40,009 nucleotides of DNA. Source: Pseudomonas sp. 10-1B (GTDB taxonomy: Bacteria > Pseudomonadota > Gammaproteobacteria > Pseudomonadales > Pseudomonadaceae). This document shows, one piece after another, positions 16,680-25,010 of the stretch (position 1 is the stretch's first letter; each line of letters begins with the position of its first letter). The notes under the pieces were generated by a model. It had not been told where the DNA came from and searched no databases. It was given only the letters and a program-made list of their open reading frames with translations. The stretch lies in the NCBI RefSeq assembly GCF_000935045.1, contig NZ_JYKS01000049.1, positions 1 through 40,009 of the forward strand, given 5' to 3'. The position numbers and the translations under genes are program-made.

Positions 16680-16794
16680 TGCCTGTGCTGGCCTCTTCGC
16701 GGGTAAACCCGCTCCTACAAGGGACAGCGCAGGTTTCACGGCGCGTGCATTACTTGTAGGAGCGGGTTTACCCGCGAAGAGGCCAGCACAGGCA
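16680..16794. repeat. REP pair with 42-bp perfect arms
   Basis: Bases 16680-16721 and 16753-16794 are exact inverted copies (42 of 42), containing CTCTTCGCGGGTAAACCCGC, around a 31-bp spacer. This is the TAAACC-type P. putida REP. It lies between two convergent genes and probably ends or protects both transcripts. Confidence 0.93.
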
Positions 16795-16805
16795 CTACAG
16801 AATGA

Positions 16806-17396
16806 TCAGGCAAACAACTCACCCTGAATCCGCTCCAGCAGCTTCTGAATCTCCCCCAGCCGCTGCTGCGGCGAGTCGAGGGTCAGCAGGTCGAGCTTGT
16901 CCTCTTCCATGAACGGCAGCAGGTACGCCAACTGATTGGCCAGTGCCTGGCGCCCGTCCACCGGGCGCGGCATATCCAGCGCTTCGACCATCGGGTGCTC
17001 GCCCAGCGCCACCAGCAACGCCAGCAGGTCTTCATCCGCCTCGAGCAACGGGCTGTCCGGCTGCTCCGGCAGCCATTGCACCTGCCCCAGCAGCAACTGG
17101 TCCTTCTGCACTTCGCTGCTTTCCAGGTTGAAACGCCGCACGCCTTCGACACGAATGCCGAGCAAACCGTTGTCCTGCTGCACGAAGTCGCGGATCACCG
17201 CCTCACAGCCGATCGAGGCGACTACCGGCGGCGCCTTGCCGACTTGCTCGCCTTCCAGGATGCACACCACACCAAAACCTTCGCCCTGCTTCATGCAGCG
17301 CCCGATCATGTCCAGGTAGCGCGCCTCGAAAATCTGCAAATCGAGGAAGCAGCCAGGAAACAGCACGGTATTGAGGGGAAATAGCGGTAGCGTCAT
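16806..17396 (-). CDS. LON substrate-binding domain protein
   Basis: This 196-aa protein consists only of the N-terminal LON (peptidase S16 substrate-binding) domain. It has no AAA+ ATPase and no Ser-Lys protease domain. The start LPLFPLNTVLFPGCFLDLQI and FEARYLDMI (25-33) are classic for this domain, with GIRVEGVRRF further on. The ATG at 17396 has GAGG 7 bases upstream; a GTG one codon earlier is spaced less well. It starts 9 bp after the lrgB stop, and its ribosome site overlaps that stop, so it is probably in the lrgAB operon. The function of stand-alone LON-domain proteins is unclear; substrate recognition or an adaptor role is a guess. Confidence 0.9.
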   Translation of the reverse strand: MTLPLFPLNTVLFPGCFLDLQIFEARYLDMIGRCMKQGEGFGVVCILEGEQVGKAPPVVASIGCEAVIRDFVQQDNGLLGIRVEGVRRFNLESSEVQKDQLLLGQVQWLPEQPDSPLLEADEDLLALLVALGEHPMVEALDMPRPVDGRQALANQLAYLLPFMEEDKLDLLTLDSPQQRLGEIQKLLERIQGELFA

Positions 17397-17405
17397 CACA
17401 GTTCC

Positions 17406-18122
17406 TCAAGCCACCAGGCTGACCGCCAGCGGCAGGAACACCGCCGTGGCCACCCCCATAAGGCTCATTGCCAGCGCGGCAAAAGCGCCGCATTCGTCAC
17501 TTTCCTGCAGGGCCACCGAAGTACCCACCGCATGCGCGGTCACGCCCAACGACATGCCGCGCGCCTCGGGGCTATGCACGCCAAAGCGGCTCAGCAGCGC
17601 CGGGCCGAAAATCGCCCCGATCACCCCGGTGATCAGCACGAACACCGCCGCCAGGGCTGCCACGCCGCCAATCTGCTCGGCCACCAGCATGGCGATCGGC
17701 GAGGTGACCGACTTGGGCGCCATGGTCATCAGGATCATGTGTTCGGCCCCGAACCACCAGCCCAGCAACAGGCAGCAGAGCGTGGCGAACAGCCCTCCGA
17801 TTACCAGCGTAGTAAATGTGGGCCAGAACAGCTGCCGAATACGCCGCAGGTTGAGATAGAGCGGCACGGCCAGGGCCACGGTGGCGGGCCCCAGCAGGAT
17901 ATTCATGATTTCGGTGCTCTTGCGGTACTCGCTGTAGTCGATGCCGCACAGCAGCAGCACGCCAATGACCAGCAACATCGACACCAATACCGGCTGCAGG
18001 AAGATCCAGCGGGTCTTCTCGTAGGCCGCGAGCACGACCTGGTAGGCCCCAAGCGTGATGCCGATGCCGAACAATGGGTGATGCACCACCGCATCCAGTG
18101 CGCCTTGCCAGTCGAGCATCAT
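17406..18122 (-). CDS. lrgB: LrgB-family membrane protein
   Basis: This 238-aa integral membrane protein has about seven hydrophobic segments. LrgB/CidB proteins work with LrgA/CidA as a holin-antiholin-like pair or small-metabolite transporter (pyruvate in Gram-positives; programmed lysis in Staphylococcus). Family marks are the GPATVALAVPLY segment (about 89-100), MAPKSVTSPIAM, then RGMSLGVTAHAVGTSVAL. The start is one of two adjacent ATGs (18122 or 18119), overlapping the lrgA stop by 4 or 1 bp. The same operon continues into the LON-domain gene. Confidence 0.94.
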   Translation of the reverse strand: MMLDWQGALDAVVHHPLFGIGITLGAYQVVLAAYEKTRWIFLQPVLVSMLLVIGVLLLCGIDYSEYRKSTEIMNILLGPATVALAVPLYLNLRRIRQLFWPTFTTLVIGGLFATLCCLLLGWWFGAEHMILMTMAPKSVTSPIAMLVAEQIGGVAALAAVFVLITGVIGAIFGPALLSRFGVHSPEARGMSLGVTAHAVGTSVALQESDECGAFAALAMSLMGVATAVFLPLAVSLVA

Positions 18123-18481
18123 GGCTGCTCCTCGCGCTTGCCCTGGCGGTGGATGAGCTTTTGCATCAACACGCCGACGAATACCAGGGTCACCAGGCAG
18201 GAAATCAGCAAGGCACCGGCAATGGCCCAGAAGTCCGCGGCAATGTCCTTGGCATACACCATCACCCCAACGGCCGGCGGCACCAGCAACAGCGGCAGGT
18301 AGCGTAGCAGGCTGGTCGCAGCCTCGTTCAGCGGCTTGCCGACCTCACCACGGGCCATGAGGAAGAACAACAGCAGCAACAGGCCGATGATCGGCCCGGG
18401 CAAAAACGGCACGAACAAGTGATTGATCGCCGTCCCCAGCAGCTGGAACAGCACCAGCCAGGTCAAACCACGCAACAGCAT
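18119..18481 (-). CDS. lrgA: LrgA/CidA-family holin-like protein
   Basis: This 120-aa protein with four hydrophobic segments belongs to the LrgA/CidA (YohJ) family, partner of LrgB. LPGPIIGLLLLLFFL and LPLLLVPPAVGVMVY are the family's conserved stretches. Two in-frame ATGs lie two codons apart. The upstream one (18487) touches the GGGAG ribosome site with no spacing, while the second (18481) is 6 bases from it, so I use 18481. The promoter is close (TATAAT at 18508-18513). The C-terminus is charged (HRQGKREEQP) and overlaps the lrgB start. Confidence 0.93.
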   Translation of the reverse strand: MLLRGLTWLVLFQLLGTAINHLFVPFLPGPIIGLLLLLFFLMARGEVGKPLNEAATSLLRYLPLLLVPPAVGVMVYAKDIAADFWAIAGALLISCLVTLVFVGVLMQKLIHRQGKREEQP

Positions 18482-18507
18482 AAGCATCTCCCTCGGGCAG
18501 GGCGGCC

Positions 18508-18513
18508 ATTATA
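18508..18513 (-). promoter_or_regulatory. -10 element of the lrgA-lrgB promoter
   Basis: A perfect TATAAT on the minus strand lies 27 bp before the chosen lrgA ATG, with TG two bases ahead of it. That predicts a leader of about 20 bases. The -35 is poor. The facing MaoC gene may use TTGACT near 18558 on the plus strand, but with a weak -10. Confidence 0.5.
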
Positions 18514-18624
18514 AGCACGTGCGGCCAGAGACCGATATTCGCCGAAAAGCGCGCAACTTGACTGCAACGGTTCGCCGTGCTGATCTTGCACTTTCGTACC
18601 AATTGACAACCTGGAGAGTCAGCG

Positions 18625-19080
18625 ATGCCCTATGTACCGGTTACAGAGCTTTCGCAGTACGTTGGTAAGGAACTGGGCCGCTCCGCCTGGCTGAAGATCG
18701 ACCAGCAGCGCATCAACCTGTTCGCCGAGGCGACAGGTGATTTCCAGTTCATCCATGTCGACCCGGAAAAGGCGGCAAAAACCCCGTTTGGCAGCACCAT
18801 CGCCCACGGTTTCCTGACTTTGTCGCTGATCCCCAAGCTGATCGAGGACATCCTGGTCTTGCCGCAAGGGCTGAAGATGGTGGTGAACTATGGGCTGGAC
18901 AGCGTGCGCTTCATCCAGCCGGTCAAGGTCGACAGCCAGGTACGGCTGAAGGTGGAGCTGGCCGAGGTGGTGGAGAAGAAGCCGGGGCAGTGGCTGCTCA
19001 AGGCGATAGCCACGCTGGAAATCGAGGGCGAAGAGAAGCCTGCTTATATTGCTGAGTCGCTTTCATTGTGTTTCGTCTGA
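18625..19080 (+). CDS. MaoC-type (R)-specific enoyl-CoA hydratase
   Basis: This 151-aa single hot-dog-fold protein is of the MaoC dehydratase family. The hydratase-2 motif is at residues 34-61: FAEATGDFQFIHVDP followed by GSTIAHGFLTLSL, with the Asp and His of the catalytic dyad. It would hydrate trans-2-enoyl-CoA to (R)-3-hydroxyacyl-CoA, which can feed polyhydroxyalkanoate synthesis, or act on a related thioester. The physiological substrate cannot be read from sequence. GGAG lies 7-8 bases upstream of the ATG. It is a single gene, divergent from lrgA and followed by a REP pair. Confidence 0.9.
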   Translation: MPYVPVTELSQYVGKELGRSAWLKIDQQRINLFAEATGDFQFIHVDPEKAAKTPFGSTIAHGFLTLSLIPKLIEDILVLPQGLKMVVNYGLDSVRFIQPVKVDSQVRLKVELAEVVEKKPGQWLLKAIATLEIEGEEKPAYIAESLSLCFV

Positions 19081-19107
19081 TCCATCCATGATCAGGCTCA
19101 AGGCCTA

Positions 19108-19208
19108 ATCGCCGGCAAGCCAGCTCCCACAGGACTTGCACAGGCCTCGAAATAGATGCGAACCCTGTGGGAGCTGGCTTGCCGGCGATTGGGCTGCGCA
19201 GCAGCCCC
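19108..19208. repeat. REP pair plus short hairpin
   Basis: Bases 19108-19132 and 19165-19189 are exact 25-bp inverted copies of the CCGGCAAGCCAGCTCCCACA REP variant. They are followed by a GGGCTGC/GCAGCCC hairpin at 19191-19207. It sits between the MaoC gene and prmA. Confidence 0.88.
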
Positions 19209-19300
19209 CGATTCAATCCACAAACCCTCCGCACTCGCGTAAACTGCCAGCCTTCGCGCAGCCTAGGGCTGCCCCTGTCGATTTACCAAAGGTGCCCGCC

Positions 19301-20179
19301 ATGCCCTGGCTGCAAGTACGCCTGGCCATCAGCCCGGAACAAGCCGAAACCTACGAAGACGCCCTGCTCGAAGTGGGCGCCGTATCGGTCACGTTCATGG
19401 ACGCCGAAGATCAACCGATCTTCGAGCCAGACCTCAACACTACCCCACTGTGGTCGCACACCCACCTGCTGGCCCTGTTCGAGGCCGATGCCGAGCCCGA
19501 GCAGGTGTTCGCCCACCTGCGCCTGCTGACCGGCAGCGAGCTGCCCGAGCACCAGGCCGAAGTGGTCGAGGACCAGGACTGGGAACGCAGCTGGATGGAC
19601 AACTTCCAGCCAATGCGCTTCGGTCGCCGCCTGTGGATCGTACCCAGCTGGCACGATGCCCCGGAAAAGGACGCGGTGAACCTGCTGCTCGACCCGGGCC
19701 TGGCCTTCGGCACCGGCACCCACCCCACCACCGCCCTGTGCCTGGAATGGCTCGACGGCCAGCAGCTCGAAGGCACCCAGGTGCTGGACTTCGGCTGCGG
19801 CTCGGGCATCCTGGCCATCGCCGCACTGCTGCTGGGCGCCCGCGAAGCGGTCGGTACCGACATCGACGTGCAAGCCATCGAGGCCTCGCGTGACAACGCC
19901 CAGCGCAACGGCATCGCCGATGAGAAGCTGGCGCTGTACCTGCCCGAGCACATGCCGGCGATGCAGGCCGACGTGCTGGTCGCCAACATTCTGGCCGGCC
20001 CGCTGGTATCGCTGGCGCCGCAGCTGTCTGGCCTGGTCCGCCCAGGTGGCCTGCTGGCCCTGTCGGGCATCCTGGCCGAGCAAGGTGACGAAGTGGCCGC
20101 CGCCTACGCCGCCGACTTCGAACTGGACCCGATCGTCGTCCGCGATGGCTGGGTACGCATCAGTGGTCGCCGCCGCTAG
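19301..20179 (+). CDS. prmA: Ribosomal protein L11 methyltransferase PrmA
   Basis: This 292-aa class I SAM methyltransferase trimethylates ribosomal protein L11. The N-terminal L11-recognition domain (about 1-60) starts PWLQVRLAIS. WMDNFQPMRFGRRLWIVPSW precedes the catalytic domain. The SAM site is AFGTGTHPTT and DFGCGSGILAIAA. NILAGPLVSLAP is the NPPY-like (here NILA) motif typical of PrmA. I chose the ATG at 19301 because it gives the standard length and has AAAGGTG at the right distance; the frame is open further upstream through the REP. A DUF3426 gene follows after 42 bp. Confidence 0.96.
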   Translation: MPWLQVRLAISPEQAETYEDALLEVGAVSVTFMDAEDQPIFEPDLNTTPLWSHTHLLALFEADAEPEQVFAHLRLLTGSELPEHQAEVVEDQDWERSWMDNFQPMRFGRRLWIVPSWHDAPEKDAVNLLLDPGLAFGTGTHPTTALCLEWLDGQQLEGTQVLDFGCGSGILAIAALLLGAREAVGTDIDVQAIEASRDNAQRNGIADEKLALYLPEHMPAMQADVLVANILAGPLVSLAPQLSGLVRPGGLLALSGILAEQGDEVAAAYAADFELDPIVVRDGWVRISGRRR

Positions 20180-20221
20180 TCAAGCCTAGAATAAACTTCT
20201 GCTATAGCCCCGGATCGCCGC

Positions 20222-21580
20222 ATGACTGACAGTTTCGTCACCCAGTGCCCGCATTGCCACACCAGCTTTCGCGTCACGCATCACCAGTTGAGCGTGGCCC
20301 GGGGTGTGGTGCGCTGCGGCCACTGCCTGCAGGTGTTCAATGCCGCCAAGCAGTTGCTGGAGCAGAACCGCACCGGTACGGCCAGCGTACCTGCGGTGCC
20401 AGCGCCGCTGCCAGCAGCGCCTGTACAGCCGGAGGTCGAGCCGGCGATCGCCGCCGAACCTGCTGCCAGTGAGCGCAGCACTGGCCCTGATCAGGATTGG
20501 GCGCTCACCGCCCAGGCGCTGGATGCGCTCGACCTCGACAAGGAACTGGAGCGCCTGGAGCGCCGCGACCAACCTGCCCCGGCACGCCCGGCCAACCAGG
20601 ATGACGGCTTACAGGCACGGCGTGACGAGCTACACCCGGACGAGCATGCCGACGACCTGTTCGGCACAGCCACCGACGCCTTCGAGCCAGCACAGCCGGC
20701 AGAGCCCGCGCCGGTACTGCTTGAACCGGAGCCCCTGGAGCTGGACCTGGAGCCGGCCCCCGGCGAACGTACCGAGCCGACCCTGGGCAGCAATCTGGAC
20801 CTGGACATCGACGACGAGCCACCGGTGCGCCGCGCTGACGAAATCGATGACCACCCCGAATTCAGCGAAACGCTGCACGCCAGCGATGATGACATCCCGG
20901 AAAAGGGCCTGAGCGCTCGCGACGATGAGCCGCTGGCGCTGCACCTGTCGGCGCGCGACGACGACCCTGTCGAGCCACTGCCCGGCGAACGCCTGGAACC
21001 GGGCCTTGCCAGCAAACCCGAGCGCCCGGCGCGCAAGGAGCCGCTGGTCGACGTGGTCGACGACCCGCTGCAACTGGGCTGGGAAAAACCCGCACCCAAC
21101 TGGGGCAAGCGCCTGCTGTGGGGCGTGCTGACCCTGCTGGCCGCTGGCCTGCTGGCATTCCAGTACGTGTGGTTCCACTTCGACGAAATGGCCCGCCAGG
21201 ACCAGTACCGGCCGCTCTTCCAGCAAATCTGCCCGATAGTCGGCTGCCAGGTGCCAACCCGCGTCGATATCGCCCGCATCAAGAGCAGCAACCTGGTGGT
21301 GCGCAGCCACCCGGACTTCAAGGGCGCGCTGATTGTCGACGCGATCATCTACAACCGTGCGCCGTTCGCCCAGCCGTTCCCGCTGCTGGAGCTGCGCTTC
21401 GCCGACCTCAATGGCCATCTGATCGCCAGCCGGCGCTTCAAGCCCAGCGAGTACCTGTCCGGCGAGCTGGCCGGGCGTGGCGAAATGCCCAGCCAGACCC
21501 CCATCCATATCGCCCTGGACATCCTCGACCCGGGGCCGAAGGCGGTGAACTACAGCTTGAGTTTCCGTTCGCCGGAATGA
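20222..21580 (+). CDS. Zinc-ribbon / DUF3426 single-pass membrane protein
   Basis: This 452-aa protein is of unknown function. Residues 9-35 form an MJ0042-type zinc ribbon (C9-x2-C12 and C32-x2-C35). A long, low-complexity stretch rich in Glu, Asp, Pro and Ala (about 45-290) follows and is probably disordered. One membrane segment (about 298-318, LLWGVLTLLAAGLLAFQYVW) leads to a C-terminal DUF3426 domain (about 330-450), which would lie in the periplasm. The ribbon would stay in the cytoplasm. The gene is regularly found between prmA and dusB-fis in pseudomonads, as I recall. Its position suggests a housekeeping role, but none is known to me. Confidence 0.85.
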   Translation: MTDSFVTQCPHCHTSFRVTHHQLSVARGVVRCGHCLQVFNAAKQLLEQNRTGTASVPAVPAPLPAAPVQPEVEPAIAAEPAASERSTGPDQDWALTAQALDALDLDKELERLERRDQPAPARPANQDDGLQARRDELHPDEHADDLFGTATDAFEPAQPAEPAPVLLEPEPLELDLEPAPGERTEPTLGSNLDLDIDDEPPVRRADEIDDHPEFSETLHASDDDIPEKGLSARDDEPLALHLSARDDDPVEPLPGERLEPGLASKPERPARKEPLVDVVDDPLQLGWEKPAPNWGKRLLWGVLTLLAAGLLAFQYVWFHFDEMARQDQYRPLFQQICPIVGCQVPTRVDIARIKSSNLVVRSHPDFKGALIVDAIIYNRAPFAQPFPLLELRFADLNGHLIASRRFKPSEYLSGELAGRGEMPSQTPIHIALDILDPGPKAVNYSLSFRSPE

Positions 21581-21597
21581 CCAGTATCCCCGCCTCT

Positions 21598-21684
21598 CTG
21601 TGGGAGCGGGCAAGCCCGCGAACCAGGCGCCGCAGTGGATGGCACGGGCTTCGCCCGTGTTCGCGGGCTCGCCCGCTCCCACAG
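21598..21684. repeat. REP pair before dusB
   Basis: Inverted arms 21598-21622 and 21660-21684 differ at one base. The spacer holds another hairpin, CACGGGC-TTC-GCCCGTG. Type and spacer resemble the pair at 29266-29352. Confidence 0.88.
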
Positions 21685-21766
21685 GGTGTGGTGTCGCGCA
21701 TGCCCTGCCCCCTCCCATACCAAATGTCATAAGCCGACAACTGTTCAGATTTTATCCAAATCCATC

Positions 21767-21795
21767 TTTATCCGGTCACCGAGAGCGGGTATCAT
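21767..21795 (+). promoter_or_regulatory. Promoter of dusB-fis
   Basis: TTTATC (21767-21772) and TATCAT (21790-21795) are separated by exactly 17 bp, about 50 bp upstream of dusB. The -10 is good and the -35 weak. In enterobacteria the dusB-fis promoter is strongly growth-rate controlled. No separate promoter is visible before fis. Confidence 0.5.
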
Positions 21796-21845
21796 GCCAA
21801 CCCTTTTTCGGACTTCAAGATTCGGCCCCACAACAGGGATCACCT

Positions 21846-22859
21846 ATGTCGGCGGTACGCATCGGCCCATATACACTACGCAACAACCTGATCCTCGCGC
21901 CCATGGCTGGGGTCACGGACCAGCCTTTCCGTACACTTTGCCAGCGCTTGGGCGCAGGCATGGTGGTGTCGGAAATGGTCTCCAGCGACATGAGCCTGTG
22001 GAACAGCCGCAAGTCGAGCCTGCGCCGCATCCATGAAGGTGATCCCGAGCCACGCTCGGTGCAGATCGCCGGCGGTGATGCGCAGATGATGGCAGCGGCG
22101 GCGCAGGCCAACGTCGCAGCGGGTGCCCAGATCATCGATATCAACATGGGCTGCCCGGCAAAAAAAGTCTGCAACAAAGCCGCAGGCTCTGCTTTATTGA
22201 GAGATGAAGCCTTGGTCAGCGAGATCCTCCACGCCGTGGTCGGCGCCGTGGATGTCCCGGTGACCCTGAAGATCCGCACCGGTTGGGATCGGGCGAACAA
22301 GAACGGCCTGAACGTGGCGAAGATCGCCGAACAGGCCGGCATCCAGGCGCTGGCGGTGCATGGCCGCACACGCGCCGACCTCTACACCGGCGAAGCCGAA
22401 TACGACACCATCGCTGCCATCAAGCAGGCGGTGTCGATCCCGGTTTTTGCCAACGGCGATATCACCTCGCCAGAAAAGGCCCGGGCGGTGCTGGACGCCA
22501 CTGGGGTCGATGGCCTGTTGATCGGCCGGGCCGCCCAGGGGCGGCCATGGATCTTTCGCGAGATCGAGCATTACCTGCGTACTGGCGAACACCTGCCAGC
22601 GCCGCAGCTGGACGAAGTGGAACGCATCCTGCTGGAACACCTGGCCGCGCTGCATGCCTTCTATGGCGATGTGATGGGCGTACGTATCGCCCGCAAGCAC
22701 GTTGGCTGGTACCTGGCAACACGACCCGGCGGCAAGGAGTTTCGCTCCCGGTTCAACGCTTTGGAAGACACACAAGCGCAGTGCGCCAACGTTCGCGCGT
22801 TTTTCAGCGAACGTCGACAGAGCCTTGAGACAGAGGACGGACAAGGGGTGGCCGCATGA
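21846..22859 (+). CDS. dusB: tRNA-dihydrouridine synthase B
   Basis: This 337-aa FMN enzyme reduces uridine to dihydrouridine (position 17 in E. coli) in the tRNA D-loop. The TIM-barrel start LILAPMAGVTDQPFR binds FMN. The active-site cysteine lies in NMGCPAKKVCNKAAGSALL. KIRTGW, VHGRTR and ANGDI-TSPEKA are further barrel motifs. The ATG at 21846 gives the standard length, and the longer open frame runs back through a REP. The stop overlaps the fis start by 4 bp, the conserved dusB-fis pairing. Confidence 0.96.
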   Translation: MSAVRIGPYTLRNNLILAPMAGVTDQPFRTLCQRLGAGMVVSEMVSSDMSLWNSRKSSLRRIHEGDPEPRSVQIAGGDAQMMAAAAQANVAAGAQIIDINMGCPAKKVCNKAAGSALLRDEALVSEILHAVVGAVDVPVTLKIRTGWDRANKNGLNVAKIAEQAGIQALAVHGRTRADLYTGEAEYDTIAAIKQAVSIPVFANGDITSPEKARAVLDATGVDGLLIGRAAQGRPWIFREIEHYLRTGEHLPAPQLDEVERILLEHLAALHAFYGDVMGVRIARKHVGWYLATRPGGKEFRSRFNALEDTQAQCANVRAFFSERRQSLETEDGQGVAA

Positions 22860-23176
22860 CGATGATGACCGAGAATTTTGTGAGTGGAACAACGCCCGTG
22901 AGCGACAACGCCAACCTGAAACAGCACCTCAACACGCCGAGCGAAGAGGGCCAGACCCTTCGCGACAGCGTCGAGAAGGCGCTGCACAACTACTTCGCCC
23001 ACCTGGAAGGCGCGGCCGTGACGGACGTGTACAACCTGGTGCTCTCCGAAGTCGAGGCACCCCTGCTCGAAAGCGTGATGAACTACGTGAAGGGCAACCA
23101 GACCAAAGCCAGCGAGATGCTCGGGCTGAACCGAGGCACCCTGCGCAAGAAGCTCAAGCAGTACGACTTGCTGTAA
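22856..23176 (+). CDS. fis: DNA-binding protein Fis
   Basis: This 106-aa nucleoid-associated protein bends DNA and regulates rRNA, recombination and virulence genes as a homodimer. The C-terminal helix-turn-helix NQTKASEMLGLNRGTLRKKL (residues 80-99) is almost the E. coli one. The N-terminal arm is longer and different. Start at the ATG overlapping the dusB stop; a second ATG three codons on (MTENF) is also possible. A terminator follows 17 bp downstream. Confidence 0.96.
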   Translation: MTMMTENFVSGTTPVSDNANLKQHLNTPSEEGQTLRDSVEKALHNYFAHLEGAAVTDVYNLVLSEVEAPLLESVMNYVKGNQTKASEMLGLNRGTLRKKLKQYDLL

Positions 23177-23193
23177 GCCAGAATCCCAACCAG

Positions 23194-23227
23194 AAAAGGC
23201 GGCTCCCTGAACAGAGGCGCCTTTTTT
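23194..23227 (+). terminator. Rho-independent terminator of dusB-fis
   Basis: AAAAGGCG (23194-23201) pairs with CGCCTTTT (23218-23225), the inner part forming a further CCT/AGG pairing. Six T follow at 23222-23227. It lies between fis and purH. Confidence 0.88.
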
Positions 23228-23257
23228 GCTGACTCCACCGCGTTATTGGAACCCGAA

Positions 23258-24865
23258 ATGACCGACCAGACTACCCGCCTGCCAGTCCGCCGCGCCCTGA
23301 TCAGCGTCTCCGACAAGACCGGTATCCTCGAATTCGCCCGTGAGCTGCAGCAGCTCGGTGTCGAGATCCTGTCGACCGGCGGCACCTACAAGCTGCTCAA
23401 GGACAACGGCGTGAACGCGGTGGAAGTGGCCGACTACACCGGCTTCGCCGAAATGATGGATGGCCGGGTCAAGACCCTGCACCCGAAGATCCACGGCGGC
23501 ATCCTCGGCCGTCGCGGCACCGACGACGCCATCATGAACGAGCACGGCATCAAGCCGATCGACCTGGTTGCAGTCAACCTGTACCCGTTCGAAGCCACCA
23601 TTTCCAAGCCTGGCTGTGACCTGCCGACTGCCATCGAGAACATCGACATCGGCGGCCCGACCATGGTCCGTTCGGCTGCCAAGAACCACAAGGACGTAGC
23701 CATCGTGGTCAACGCCAGCGACTACGCCGGCATCGTCGAAGGCCTCAAGGCCGGCGGCCTGACCTACGCCCAGCGCTTCGACCTGATGCTCAAGGCGTTC
23801 GAGCATACCGCCGCCTACGACGGCATGATCGCCAACTACATGGGCACCATCGACCAGGCCAAAGAGACCCTGAGCACCGAAGGCCGCAGCGAATTCCCGC
23901 GCACCTTCAACAGCCAGTTCGTCAAGGCCCAGGAAATGCGCTACGGCGAAAACCCGCACCAGAGCGCGGCGTTCTATGTAGAAGCCAGGAAAGGCGAAGC
24001 CAGTGTTTCCACCGCCATCCAGCTGCAGGGCAAGGAGCTGTCGTTCAACAACGTGGCCGACACCGACGCCGCGCTGGAGTGCGTGAAGAGCTTCGTCAAG
24101 CCGGCTTGCGTCATCGTCAAGCACGCCAACCCTTGCGGCGTGGCGGTAGTGCCTGAAGACGAAGGCGGCATCCGCAAGGCCTACGACCTGGCCTACGCCA
24201 CCGACACCGAGTCGGCGTTCGGCGGCATCATCGCCTTCAACCGCGAACTGGACGGCGAAACCGCCAAGGCCATCGTCGAGCGTCAGTTCGTCGAAGTGAT
24301 CATTGCCCCGAAAATTTCCCAGGCCGCCCGCGATGTGGTTGCCGCCAAGCAGAACGTACGCCTGCTGGAATGCGGCGAGTGGCCTGCCGAGCGCGCTGCC
24401 GGTTGGGACTTCAAGCGCGTCAACGGTGGCCTGCTGGTGCAGAGCCGCGATATCGGCATGATCACTGCCGATGACCTGAAGATCGTTACCAAGCGTGCTC
24501 CGACCGAGCAGGAAATCCACGACCTGGTGTTCGCCTGGAAAGTGGCCAAGTTCGTCAAGTCCAACGCCATTGTCTACGCCAAGCAGCGCCAGACCATCGG
24601 CGTCGGCGCCGGCCAGATGAGCCGCGTCAACTCCGCACGCATTGCTGCAATCAAGGCCGAGCATGCTGGCCTGCAGGTGCAGGGCGCGGTCATGGCGTCG
24701 GATGCGTTCTTCCCGTTCCGTGATGGCATCGACAACGCCGCTAAAGTAGGTATCAGCGCCGTGATCCAGCCGGGTGGTTCGATGCGTGATGCCGAAGTGA
24801 TTGCCGCCGCTGACGAAGCCGGCATCGCCATGGTCTTCACCGGTATGCGCCACTTCCGCCACTAA
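23258..24865 (+). CDS. purH: AICAR transformylase / IMP cyclohydrolase PurH
   Basis: This 535-aa bifunctional enzyme carries out the last two steps of IMP synthesis. The N-terminal MGS-like cyclohydrolase domain (1 to about 200) shows SVSDKTGILEFA, STGGTYKLL and GGRVKTLHPKIHGG-type segments. The C-terminal transformylase shows RYGENPHQSA, VKHANPCGVAV (catalytic Lys-His), SAFGGIIAFN and the GQMSRVNSARIA block. Length is the standard one from the ATG at 23258; a TTG four codons upstream is not needed. It lies between the fis terminator and a REP pair ahead of purD, the same order as P. aeruginosa PA4853-PA4855. Confidence 0.98.
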   Translation: MTDQTTRLPVRRALISVSDKTGILEFARELQQLGVEILSTGGTYKLLKDNGVNAVEVADYTGFAEMMDGRVKTLHPKIHGGILGRRGTDDAIMNEHGIKPIDLVAVNLYPFEATISKPGCDLPTAIENIDIGGPTMVRSAAKNHKDVAIVVNASDYAGIVEGLKAGGLTYAQRFDLMLKAFEHTAAYDGMIANYMGTIDQAKETLSTEGRSEFPRTFNSQFVKAQEMRYGENPHQSAAFYVEARKGEASVSTAIQLQGKELSFNNVADTDAALECVKSFVKPACVIVKHANPCGVAVVPEDEGGIRKAYDLAYATDTESAFGGIIAFNRELDGETAKAIVERQFVEVIIAPKISQAARDVVAAKQNVRLLECGEWPAERAAGWDFKRVNGGLLVQSRDIGMITADDLKIVTKRAPTEQEIHDLVFAWKVAKFVKSNAIVYAKQRQTIGVGAGQMSRVNSARIAAIKAEHAGLQVQGAVMASDAFFPFRDGIDNAAKVGISAVIQPGGSMRDAEVIAAADEAGIAMVFTGMRHFRH

Positions 24866-24893
24866 CTACGCGGATCCCGGGCAAGCGGCGATC

Positions 24894-24967
24894 CTGTGGG
24901 AGCGGGCATGCCCGCGAATACGATGGTGCATGCACCGTCGCATTCGCGGGCACGCCCGCTCCCACAG
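24894..24967. repeat. REP pair between purH and purD
   Basis: Inverted 26-bp arms 24894-24919 and 24942-24967 have one mismatch. The spacer is itself the palindrome GGTGCATGCACC. The two pur genes are therefore separated by a stable structure and may be expressed at different levels. Confidence 0.9.
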
Positions 24968-25010
24968 AGTTCGACGCCTGCCTCGGGATCGCATGAATCG
25001 AGGTTTTGAC

